This document shows, in pieces, positions 1 to 5,845 of a stretch of 6,103 bases of DNA; within the stretch, counting starts at the first letter, position 1, and each line of letters starts with the position of its first letter. The stretch is from NCBI GenBank assembly GCA_023394215.1, contig JAEXBH010000012.1, forward strand, positions 1 through 6,103, written 5' to 3'. The DNA comes from Bacillota bacterium (GTDB lineage Bacteria; Bacillota; Clostridia; Tissierellales; Peptoniphilaceae). Position numbers and translations under genes: made by a program. The notes beneath the pieces are model-generated. The model made no database searches, was not told the origin of the DNA, and saw only the letters and a list, made by a program, of their open reading frames with translations.

Positions 1-2486
1 CTAAGGCAAAATCTTTTGTTTATGACGGAGCTTTTACGGCAACAAATGCCTTACCTGCACATGGCGGCTTTGCAATTAAAACGGAGTGGATGTATATGCC
101 GGATGCTTTGGAAAATCCGCAAGATCCAATTCAAGAAAATGGTTCCAATCCTGATGTAGGTTTTATTGTACCGGAACAAGAGGGAGCCTTTATTTTTGAT
201 GAGGATACGGGAACTATTACGGGTTATACCGGAACAAAGACAAACTTGATTATTCCGAAAGAAATTAACGGTATTGCAGTAAAGCATATAGGAGAGAGAG
301 CCTTTGATAATACAGGAAAGGCAATAGAGGTAAAGCTTAGAAAGCTTGTTATTCCTGAAGGGGTGGAAACTATAGGAAAGGATGCTTTTATCAACAATAA
401 TCTTGGCGAAATAAAGCTTCCGAGTACTTTGAATAAGATAGGCGAGAGTGCTTTCAAAGGACAATGGAAGAGCGGAATCGAAGATAAGAGTCTTAAGGTT
501 AATATTCCGCCTCAAGTTAAAATTTTGGAAAAATCCACCTTTGAAGATGCCGGAGCTCCAATCAATGTTACCGGTGGAGAAGGGCTTTTAGAGGTTAAAC
601 AATACGCTTTCCAAGGAAGTAAGGAAGTGACACTTGAAGCTCCTGTTTTGCAAAAAATCGAAGATAGGGCTTTCGGCTATTCTAAGAGTGCCTCCTTCAC
701 CTATGCGTTAATTTACACGAATATAAATACAAAATTAAAGTCTAAAGATGGAGAATATCTGATTAATCCGGCTCTTGTAACCCTTAATATGGTTGATGCA
801 AGAGATCATGAAAATATACTTAAAATCGGATTGAAATATGGACCTAAAAATCCAAAAAGTATCAAGAGAGATATGGAGCCTGATATTTTTTATAAAATCG
901 GAGATACTGTAAGTGTAGGGCCTTATGATTTTATCCATGAAGGTCAAACTTATACAAGTACGGATGCACCGGTTAACATGACTCTAAAAAAAGATAATCC
1001 TTTGACATTTTATGTATATCCGAGATTGCCAAGATTTCGTATGCCTATCCTAAAGGAAGATAAGGAAGTTGTCGGATTTGCTATTCCGAATGCCAAAATC
1101 GAACTGGAGATTGGGGGCAGGGTTTATGAAACAACTACAAATGATGATGGTTACTTTGTGATTAAGGTTGAAAAAGGTATCTTGGGTGAGCAGTTGGCGG
1201 TTAAGGTCAATAATAAATCAGCCGGTAATGTTGCAATCGAAACATGGCAAGGTGAAAAATTTATTATTCGTAATAAAAAGTTACTTCGTTATATGGGAAG
1301 TGATGAAAATATAACTCTTCCGGTAGGCGCTGATGGTGAAAAGGCTATGACGGAAGTAGGAGAACTTGCATTCTGGGGAAAATCTCTTAAAAAGGTAGTG
1401 CTGGCAGATAAATTGCAAACAATTAAATCCGGTGCTTTTATGGGGACCGGCTTGGAATCCTTTGCTTGGAATTTGGAGGATATTAATAGGGCAAGCCTTA
1501 GAGCGATTGAGGAATATGCATTTAAGGATAATGCTATTAAGCAAGTAATATTACCGGAGCTTACCCATGCCATCGGACCGAAAGCTTTTGAGAATAACCG
1601 CATAGAGGTTTTGGAACTTGGAAAGTATACGGGACATATAGGCAAGGAGGCATTTAAAAATAATAAGTTAAGATCCCTATATTTACCGGGTGCCTTGGAA
1701 GAGATCGGAGAAGGAGCCTTTAGAAGGAACTTACTTGAAAAAATAGATTTGGAAACAAAGAGAACGGTAAGAGATGAAATGAATGGCTTAAGTGTATTAC
1801 CGGATTATGTTTTTGCTGATAATAAGTTAAAAGAGATAATTTTACCGGACTACATTAAAAAGGTAGAAGAATCAGCATTCGTAGGTAACGGTAATGAGCA
1901 TGTTAAAGTATATACCGATGTTGCCGGTGTTGTAGAGGGGATTTGGCATGATGTGGTAAGAAGTGATGGACAGATCTTAAAGAGAAAAGATGAAAAAAAT
2001 AATGAAGAAGATCCAAATAACAAACCGCAGGAAGAAAAGCCGAACGGTAATTCGCCAAATTCACAAGAAGGACAGCCGGGAGGAGCTTCTTCACAAGCAC
2101 AAGGCGAAGTTTCTGATAATACCGAAAAGAGGGGACGGGAAAGTCTATCAACAAACCTTCAAGAGGGCGGAGATGTCAGCTTAGAGTACCAAAGTTTTGT
2201 TACAAATAAGAGTGCATCTGCAAGTTCAATTTTGCCGAACAAGAAGGAAGACAGTTTGAAAAATAAAAATGGATTATTGGAAAAGTCCGACTCTACACAG
2301 GCGGAAGAAGAAAAAACTAAGGACTTAGGAACAGTCTCAGGTATTGATGAGGATGCTTTACAAGCTCAAGATAAGGAAAAATCTTCGGGATTAGGCAAGC
2401 TATCAATTTTTGTTGCGATATTTATAGTAGGTATTGGAATTGTAATTTTCTCATTGTTACCAATAGGAAGAAAAAAATTCGAATAA
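1..2486 (+). CDS. BspA-type leucine-rich-repeat surface protein, membrane-anchored (5' partial)
   Basis: The reading frame is open from the left edge (first full codon at 3), so the ATG at 90 is internal and the true start lies upstream; 827 codons are visible. Two blocks of BspA-like (LRR_5) repeats are seen, marked by the recurring xIGxxAFxxN pattern: six copies at about 246-710 (e.g. HIGERAF, TIGKDAF, KIGESAF) and eight at about 1308-1895 (e.g. AIGPKAF, HIGKEAF, EIGEGAF). Between them lie a segment resembling a MucBP-type beta module (ending LTFYVYPR) and an Ig/carboxypeptidase-regulatory-like fold at 1068-1208 (TTTNDDGYFVIKV). A charged, Asn/Gln/Glu/Ser-rich spacer (about 1980-2397) precedes one hydrophobic helix (2400-2465) and the tail GRKKFE. 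No LPXTG motif precedes the helix, so membrane rather than sortase anchoring is inferred. Proteins of this family act at the cell surface in adhesion or host/partner binding; the ligand cannot be read from sequence. A terminator follows at 2530-2568. Confidence 0.88.
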   Translation, partial: KAKSFVYDGAFTATNALPAHGGFAIKTEWMYMPDALENPQDPIQENGSNPDVGFIVPEQEGAFIFDEDTGTITGYTGTKTNLIIPKEINGIAVKHIGERAFDNTGKAIEVKLRKLVIPEGVETIGKDAFINNNLGEIKLPSTLNKIGESAFKGQWKSGIEDKSLKVNIPPQVKILEKSTFEDAGAPINVTGGEGLLEVKQYAFQGSKEVTLEAPVLQKIEDRAFGYSKSASFTYALIYTNINTKLKSKDGEYLINPALVTLNMVDARDHENILKIGLKYGPKNPKSIKRDMEPDIFYKIGDTVSVGPYDFIHEGQTYTSTDAPVNMTLKKDNPLTFYVYPRLPRFRMPILKEDKEVVGFAIPNAKIELEIGGRVYETTTNDDGYFVIKVEKGILGEQLAVKVNNKSAGNVAIETWQGEKFIIRNKKLLRYMGSDENITLPVGADGEKAMTEVGELAFWGKSLKKVVLADKLQTIKSGAFMGTGLESFAWNLEDINRASLRAIEEYAFKDNAIKQVILPELTHAIGPKAFENNRIEVLELGKYTGHIGKEAFKNNKLRSLYLPGALEEIGEGAFRRNLLEKIDLETKRTVRDEMNGLSVLPDYVFADNKLKEIILPDYIKKVEESAFVGNGNEHVKVYTDVAGVVEGIWHDVVRSDGQILKRKDEKNNEEDPNNKPQEEKPNGNSPNSQEGQPGGASSQAQGEVSDNTEKRGRESLSTNLQEGGDVSLEYQSFVTNKSASASSILPNKKEDSLKNKNGLLEKSDSTQAEEEKTKDLGTVSGIDEDALQAQDKEKSSGLGKLSIFVAIFIVGIGIVIFSLLPIGRKKFE

Positions 2487-2513
2487 GAACAGTGTTAATA
2501 ATTAGTGTTCTTA
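2484..2513. repeat. 8-bp inverted repeat overlapping the LRR gene stop codon
   Basis: TAAGAACA (2484-2491) is perfectly complementary to TGTTCTTA (2506-2513) with a 14-base loop. The left arm begins with the stop codon of the LRR gene. There is no T-tract after it, so it is not an intrinsic terminator by itself. It may form an mRNA 3'-end hairpin upstream of the real terminator, or be chance in AT-rich DNA. Confidence 0.4.
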
Positions 2514-2529
2514 CAAAATTGTATTAAAG

Positions 2530-2568
2530 AAAAAACCGGCAAACTCTTAAGGAGTAAGCCGGTTTTTT
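2530..2568 (+). terminator. Rho-independent terminator after the LRR gene, potentially bidirectional
   Basis: AAAAAACCGGC (2530-2540) pairs perfectly with GCCGGTTTTTT (2558-2568). Inside, ACTC (2543-2546) can pair with GAGT (2552-2555) across a small AA/AA internal loop, lengthening the stem. The GC core followed by six T is the classic intrinsic terminator layout, and it sits 43 bases after the LRR stop codon. The matching A-tract on the 5' side means it could also stop transcription from the opposite strand, although no - strand gene is visible here. Confidence 0.9.
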
Positions 2569-2576
2569 GATATAAT
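2568..2576 (+). promoter_or_regulatory. Putative extended -10 promoter for yaaA
   Basis: TGATATAAT matches the extended -10 consensus TGnTATAAT, with TATAAT at 2571-2576. The position where a -35 box would lie (about 2547-2553, TTAAGGA) falls in the terminator loop and is a poor match, so the promoter would depend on the extended -10 element. Transcription would begin near 2583 and give a leader of about 90 bases before yaaA. AT-rich TATTAT-like elements at 2626-2636 are a weaker alternative. Confidence 0.4.
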
Positions 2577-2607
2577 TAGGGTGTGGTAAAAACTCTAATA
2601 ATATTTA

Positions 2608-2623
2608 TTTTTATCAATAAAAA
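2608..2623. promoter_or_regulatory. AT-only palindrome in the yaaA leader, possible operator
   Basis: TTTTTAT (2608-2614) and ATAAAAA (2617-2623) form a perfect inverted repeat around a 2-base centre (CA). It lies about 50 bases upstream of the yaaA start. Dyads of this size can bind dimeric repressors, and yaaA is peroxide-regulated in E. coli (by OxyR there). However, the sequence is not a clear PerR or Fur box, and AT-rich DNA produces such dyads by chance. Confidence 0.25.
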
Positions 2624-2659
2624 GGTATTATATTATGTAGAATTTTTAGTTTGATTTTA

Positions 2660-2666
2660 AAAGGTG
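2660..2666 (+). promoter_or_regulatory. Ribosome binding site deciding the yaaA start
   Basis: AAAGGTG ends 6 bases before the ATG at 2673. It overlaps the in-frame GTG at 2664, so that GTG cannot use it and is not the start. Translation from 2673 gives MKIIISPAKK, the canonical YaaA N-terminus. Confidence 0.7.
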
Positions 2667-2672
2667 TATAAA

Positions 2673-3416
2673 ATGAAAATTATCATATCTCCGGCAAAAA
2701 AGATGAAAAAGGGTATTTTGGAATGCCTTGATTTACCTGTTTTTGAAAAATATAGTGAAAAAATAGCAAAGTATATAAGGCATTTATCTTATGAAGATGC
2801 AAAAAAAATATGGAAAGTAAATGATGCTATTACAATGGAAAATATTGAGAGATTCAAAAATATGAATCTAAGAGAAGGTCTTACTCCTGCTATATTTTCC
2901 TATGAAGGTATACAATATCAATATATATCAGTATCTTCCATGTCCGATGAAGCAATAGAGTATTTGCAAAAAAATTTAAGAATTTTATCCGGATTTTATG
3001 GTGTATTGAAACCCTTAGATGGTATCAGGCAATATAGATTGGAAATGAAATCAAGGATAGATATGGATAAGTTTTCAAATTTATATGATTTTTGGAAAGA
3101 TATGATATATAAGGAAATACTGGACGATTCCAAGATAATTATAAATTTAGCGTCTAAAGAATATTCAAAATGCGTAGAAAAATATCTAAAAAAAGAGGAT
3201 GTTTTTATAACCTGTAATTTCTATGAACTGTCAGATGCTAAATTAGCCCAAAAGGGCACATATGCAAAAATGGCAAGAGGACAAATGGTAAGATTTATGG
3301 CTGAAAATAAGATAGAAAATGTAGAAGATATAAAAAAATTTGAGTTTATGGGATATAAATTTTCCGATGCAATGTCAAATAACAGAGAATATATGTTTAT
3401 AAAGGAAAATTTTTAG
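2673..3416 (+). CDS. yaaA: Peroxide stress protein YaaA (DUF328 family)
   Basis: This encodes 247 residues, the usual full length for the family. Family signatures are in order: N-terminal MKIIISPAKKM (1-11), the central LSGFYGVLKPLD stretch with RQYRLEM (105-125), NLASKEY (158-164), AKMARGQM (198-205) and FMGYKF (225-230). In E. coli YaaA limits intracellular unincorporated iron during hydrogen peroxide stress and so protects DNA and proteins from Fenton damage; E. coli YaaA has also been reported to bind DNA. That role is known from E. coli and is only inferred here. The protein should be cytoplasmic, as no signal peptide or membrane segment is seen. It appears monocistronic: a terminator and candidate promoter lie upstream, and the next gene has its own promoter 77 bases downstream. 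No convincing terminator is visible after the stop codon, so some read-through into the sulfur operon is possible. Confidence 0.93.
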   Translation: MKIIISPAKKMKKGILECLDLPVFEKYSEKIAKYIRHLSYEDAKKIWKVNDAITMENIERFKNMNLREGLTPAIFSYEGIQYQYISVSSMSDEAIEYLQKNLRILSGFYGVLKPLDGIRQYRLEMKSRIDMDKFSNLYDFWKDMIYKEILDDSKIIINLASKEYSKCVEKYLKKEDVFITCNFYELSDAKLAQKGTYAKMARGQMVRFMAENKIENVEDIKKFEFMGYKFSDAMSNNREYMFIKENF

Positions 3417-3492
3417 GCTAAGTCCAATAAGCAGGAGAGGAGAAAAGTTCGGGCTGAAATTGATGAATATCAGATAATCTTTATATCATATA

Positions 3493-3522
3493 TTGAAAAA
3501 TTAGAATAAATGTGATTATAAT
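3493..3522 (+). promoter_or_regulatory. Sigma-A type promoter of the rhodanese-cdr-cstR operon
   Basis: TTGAAA (3493-3498) and a perfect TATAAT (3517-3522) are separated by 18 bases. The expected start point, near 3529, falls in the centre of the inverted repeat at 3519-3542, and the leader to the first gene would be about 45 bases. The preceding 3417-3492 holds nothing else I can assign; it includes a purine-rich patch at about 3430-3446. Confidence 0.75.
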
Positions 3523-3542
3523 ATACCCGTAGGGGTATATTA
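3519..3542. promoter_or_regulatory. CsoR/CstR-type operator overlapping the -10 box
   Basis: TAATATACCC (3519-3528) and GGGTATATTA (3533-3542) form a perfect 10-bp inverted repeat around GTAG. The ATACCC-n4-GGGTAT core is the kind of G-tract dyad recognised by Firmicute CsoR and CstR repressors (established for the family). It covers the 3' part of the -10 box and the predicted transcription start, so bound repressor would block RNA polymerase. A regulator of exactly this family is encoded at the end of the same transcript (5537-5797), making autoregulation likely. As an RNA hairpin without a T-tract it is a poor terminator candidate. Confidence 0.82.
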
Positions 3543-3574
3543 ATCTTATAATTATATGATAAGGAGATGGGATT

Positions 3575-3886
3575 ATGTTTAATTTTTTTAAGAGAATTCC
3601 AAGTGTTTCAGTAAGAGACTTGGAAGAAAAATTAAAGGGTAAAGTAAGGCTTATAGATGTTCGTACACCGGAAGAATTTAAGGATGGGCATATAAAAGAA
3701 GCTAAAAATTTCCCCTTGGACAAGATAGAAAATTTTGATGAGGGGACAGATGAGGAAATTTATGTGATTTGTCAGTCCGGTATGAGGAGCAGCAGAGCAA
3801 CAAAATTTTTAATTCAAAAGGGCTATAAGGCATTTAATGTCGATGGCGGTATGAATATGTGGACAGGTAAAAGGCTAAGGGGGTAA
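3575..3886 (+). CDS. Single-domain rhodanese (sulfurtransferase)
   Basis: This encodes a 103-residue cytoplasmic protein that is essentially one rhodanese domain. Visible marks are LIDVRTPEEFKDGHI (26-40), the active-site loop CQSGMRS with catalytic Cys66, and the C-terminal DGGMNMW (90-96). Rhodaneses carry sulfane sulfur as a cysteine persulfide and hand it to thiol acceptors or cyanide. The start at 3575 is set by AAGGAG (3561-3566) 8 bases upstream; the ATG at 3567 is out of frame. It is the first gene of a three-gene transcript behind a CstR-type operator, and the coenzyme A disulfide reductase-rhodanese gene begins 4 bases after its stop. This context suggests it mobilises sulfur from per/polysulfides rather than serving cofactor biosynthesis. 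The donor and acceptor are inferred, not visible in the sequence. Confidence 0.92.
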   Translation: MFNFFKRIPSVSVRDLEEKLKGKVRLIDVRTPEEFKDGHIKEAKNFPLDKIENFDEGTDEEIYVICQSGMRSSRATKFLIQKGYKAFNVDGGMNMWTGKRLRG

Positions 3887-3890
3887 GGTA

Positions 3891-5537
3891 ATGAAAATTG
3901 TTATTGTTGGTGGAGTTGCCGGCGGTATGTCAGCTGCAACAAGACTTCGCAGATTGATGGAAGATGCACAGATTGTTATTTTTGAAAAAGGGCCTTTTGC
4001 ATCATTCGCAAATTGCGGGTTGCCCTATTATGTATCCGGAGAGATAGCTAAAAGAGAGAGCCTTTTGGTTCAGACTCCTGAGAGTTTAAAGGCTCGCTTT
4101 AATTTGGATGTAAGGCCTTTTCATGATGTTATAGGAATAAATCCTAAGCAAAAGACAGTTACAGTAAAAAATGCTGACGGTATAAGAGAAGAGAACTATG
4201 ATAAATTGATTTTATCACCCGGAGCTAAGCCTTTTATACCACCTATAAAGGGCTTGGATGAAGCAAAAAATGTTTTTAGTTTGAGAAATGTACCGGATTT
4301 GGATAGGATTATGGGTAGTATCAATAATGAAAATCCCAAGAAGGCTATTGTAATAGGTGCAGGATTTATAGGCTTGGAAATGGCTGAAAATCTTAAAAAG
4401 AGGGGACTTGATGTGACTATAGTAGAGAAAGCGCCTCATGTTTTGCCTCCTTTTGATGAAGAAATGGCGGCATTTATAAAAAATGAGCTTTCTAAAAATG
4501 GTATAGCTGTGATAACTTCGCAGTCAGCTGTTGAGTTTAAAGACAAGGGCAGGCTTGTCGTACTTGAAAATGGAATGGAGCTTGAATCGGATCTTACTAT
4601 ATTATCAGTCGGAGTACAGCCTGAAAACAGTTTGGCAGAAGGTGCAGGTCTTGAGCTTGGGCTTAGGGGTGGAATTTTGGTTGATCAAAATTATGAAACA
4701 AGTCAAAAGGATATTTATGCTGTAGGTGATGCTATCATTGTCAAGCAACAAATAACCGGCAAAGATGCTTTTATTTCCCTTGCATCGCCTGCAAATCGTC
4801 AAGGCAGACAGGTTGCAGATGTTATTGCAGGTTTAAAGAGAAAAAATAAGGGAAGTATAGGTACGGCTATTGTCAGAGTTTTTGGTCTTGCAGCAGCATC
4901 AACCGGTTTGAGTGAAAGAGGGGCAAGGCAGGAAGGACTTGATATTTCAGTAATTCATACAAGCGGTAAGGACCATGCAGGATATTATCCGGGAGCAACA
5001 GATATCGTATTGAAGTTAATATTTAACCCTAAGACAGGAGAAATTTATGGGGCTCAGGCTGTTGGAGCCAAGGGAGTTGACAAGCGTATTGATATTTTAT
5101 CAACGGCTATAAAGGGGGGACTAACTGTATTTGATCTTCCGGAACTTGAATTTACTTATGCACCGCCTTTCGGTTCGGCAAAAGATCCGGTAAATATGAT
5201 AGGTTATGCAGCCCTAAATATAATAGAAGGTTTGAGTGACAGTATTCAGTGGTATGAGCTTAATGATGAATTGGCTAAGGGTAAGGTATTTTTGGATGTG
5301 AGAGAAGTTGGCGAATTAAAGGCCGGAAAATTTAAGAAGTCTGTTAATATTCCTCTAAATCAACTTCGTACACGTCTATCCGAGCTTGATAAAAATAAGG
5401 AATATATCATCAGTTGTCACAGCGGTTTGAGAAGCTATATAGGAGAGAGGATTTTAAAGCAAAACGGATTTAAGGTTGTAAATCTTGACGGGGCCTTTTC
5501 TATATATAAGGCAGTTAGAGGCGAGGAGCTTGAATAA
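3891..5537 (+). CDS. cdr: CoA-disulfide reductase with fused C-terminal rhodanese domain (CoADR-RHD)
   Basis: This encodes 548 residues, the length expected for the CoADR-rhodanese fusion (CoADR alone is about 440). The FAD-binding GGVAGG is at 7-12, followed by the single-cysteine active site NCGLPYY with Cys42, the NAD(P)H Rossmann motif GAGFIGLE at 156-163 and the FAD contact YAVGDA at 276-281. Tyr365 (HAGYYP) and Tyr423 (YAPPFG) match the catalytic tyrosine pair of S. aureus CoADR, including their 58-residue separation. The last roughly 90 residues are a rhodanese domain (FLDVRE, loop CHSGLRSY with Cys509, NLDGAF). The enzyme family reduces CoA disulfide, and fused forms also reduce CoA persulfide or polysulfide, releasing sulfide at NAD(P)H expense. 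Glu179 at the end of the second Rossmann strand would favour NADH, though this is weak evidence. AAGGGGG (3877-3883), inside the end of the rhodanese gene, is the ribosome binding site. The stop codon shares one base with the cstR start. The sulfur role is strengthened by the flanking rhodanese and CstR-like genes. Confidence 0.94.
   Translation: MKIVIVGGVAGGMSAATRLRRLMEDAQIVIFEKGPFASFANCGLPYYVSGEIAKRESLLVQTPESLKARFNLDVRPFHDVIGINPKQKTVTVKNADGIREENYDKLILSPGAKPFIPPIKGLDEAKNVFSLRNVPDLDRIMGSINNENPKKAIVIGAGFIGLEMAENLKKRGLDVTIVEKAPHVLPPFDEEMAAFIKNELSKNGIAVITSQSAVEFKDKGRLVVLENGMELESDLTILSVGVQPENSLAEGAGLELGLRGGILVDQNYETSQKDIYAVGDAIIVKQQITGKDAFISLASPANRQGRQVADVIAGLKRKNKGSIGTAIVRVFGLAAASTGLSERGARQEGLDISVIHTSGKDHAGYYPGATDIVLKLIFNPKTGEIYGAQAVGAKGVDKRIDILSTAIKGGLTVFDLPELEFTYAPPFGSAKDPVNMIGYAALNIIEGLSDSIQWYELNDELAKGKVFLDVREVGELKAGKFKKSVNIPLNQLRTRLSELDKNKEYIISCHSGLRSYIGERILKQNGFKVVNLDGAFSIYKAVRGEELE
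5523..5528 (+). promoter_or_regulatory. Ribosome binding site for cstR inside the end of cdr
   Basis: GAGGAG lies 8 bases before the ATG at 5537, inside the last codons of the CoADR-rhodanese gene. Together with the shared base in TAATG (stop 5535-5537, start 5537-5539), it indicates translational coupling and fixes the start of the repressor. Confidence 0.7.
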
Positions 5538-5797
5538 TGACAATATGCGACTCTAAAGTATTAAATCGACTTAAGCGTGCGGAGGGGCAAATGCGGGGGA
5601 TCCAAAAGATGATTGAGGAAAGAAAGGAATGTTCTGATATTATAATGCAGCTTAGTGCGGTAAGATCAAGTATTGACAGTATTATGGGCATGATAGTTGC
5701 TGAAAATTTTAAAAATTGTTTTGAAAATCCGGATTCAGACCCTTGTAAACAGGCTGAAAAAATGGAAAAGGCTATTAATCTCATTATAAAAAGGTAA
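5537..5797 (+). CDS. cstR: CstR-like persulfide-sensing repressor (CsoR/RcnR/FrmR family, DUF156)
   Basis: This encodes 86 residues, the normal size of this all-helical tetrameric DNA-binding family. The N-terminal helix shows the family pattern LNRLKRAEGQMRGI (9-22). Cys32 and Cys61 occupy the positions of the two copper-binding cysteines of CsoR, with matching spacing, but the His expected at position 57 is Asn. Loss of that His with both cysteines kept is the pattern of CstR, which responds to persulfides and polysulfides by forming Cys-Cys' sulfur bridges instead of binding Cu(I). Two further cysteines, Cys4 and Cys70, are unusual. It is the last gene of the rhodanese-cdr-cstR transcript, and a matching dyad overlaps the operon promoter (3519-3542), so it probably represses its own operon until sulfane sulfur rises. 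A copper-responsive CsoR is the alternative, but no copper ATPase or chaperone gene is nearby. Confidence 0.87.
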   Translation: MTICDSKVLNRLKRAEGQMRGIQKMIEERKECSDIIMQLSAVRSSIDSIMGMIVAENFKNCFENPDSDPCKQAEKMEKAINLIIKR

Positions 5798-5845
5798 AAT
5801 ATAGGTAAAGTTATTTTTAGAAATTTTGGAGATACCGAAGGAATA

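Noticed and set aside
90..98. ATG at 90 (or 96) as the start of the LRR protein, with GGAG just upstream
   Set aside because: The frame is open and protein-like back to the window edge (residues such as SFVYDGAFTATNALP), and the GGAG-to-ATG spacing is only 3 bases; the gene is cut by the edge.
1289..1645. Long reverse-strand open frames inside the LRR gene (also at 51-515 and 1903-2154)
   Set aside because: They are antisense to a strongly supported repeat protein, have no ribosome binding site that I could see and no recognisable family features.
2664..2672. GTG at 2664 as the yaaA start
   Set aside because: It overlaps the ribosome binding site that serves the ATG at 2673, and YaaA proteins begin at MKIIISPAK.
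3417..3492. Possible gene remnant or small RNA in the purine-rich patch after yaaA
   Set aside because: No open frame with a ribosome binding site, stable hairpin or recognisable motif could be supported.
3521..3540. The ATATACCC/GGGTATAT dyad as a terminator for yaaA
   Set aside because: It lacks a T-tract and overlaps a good promoter, and its core matches the regulator family encoded in the operon.
5537..5797. Assignment as a copper-sensing CsoR
   Set aside because: The third ligand His is Asn57 and the operon holds sulfur-transfer genes rather than copA/copZ; kept only as an alternative.
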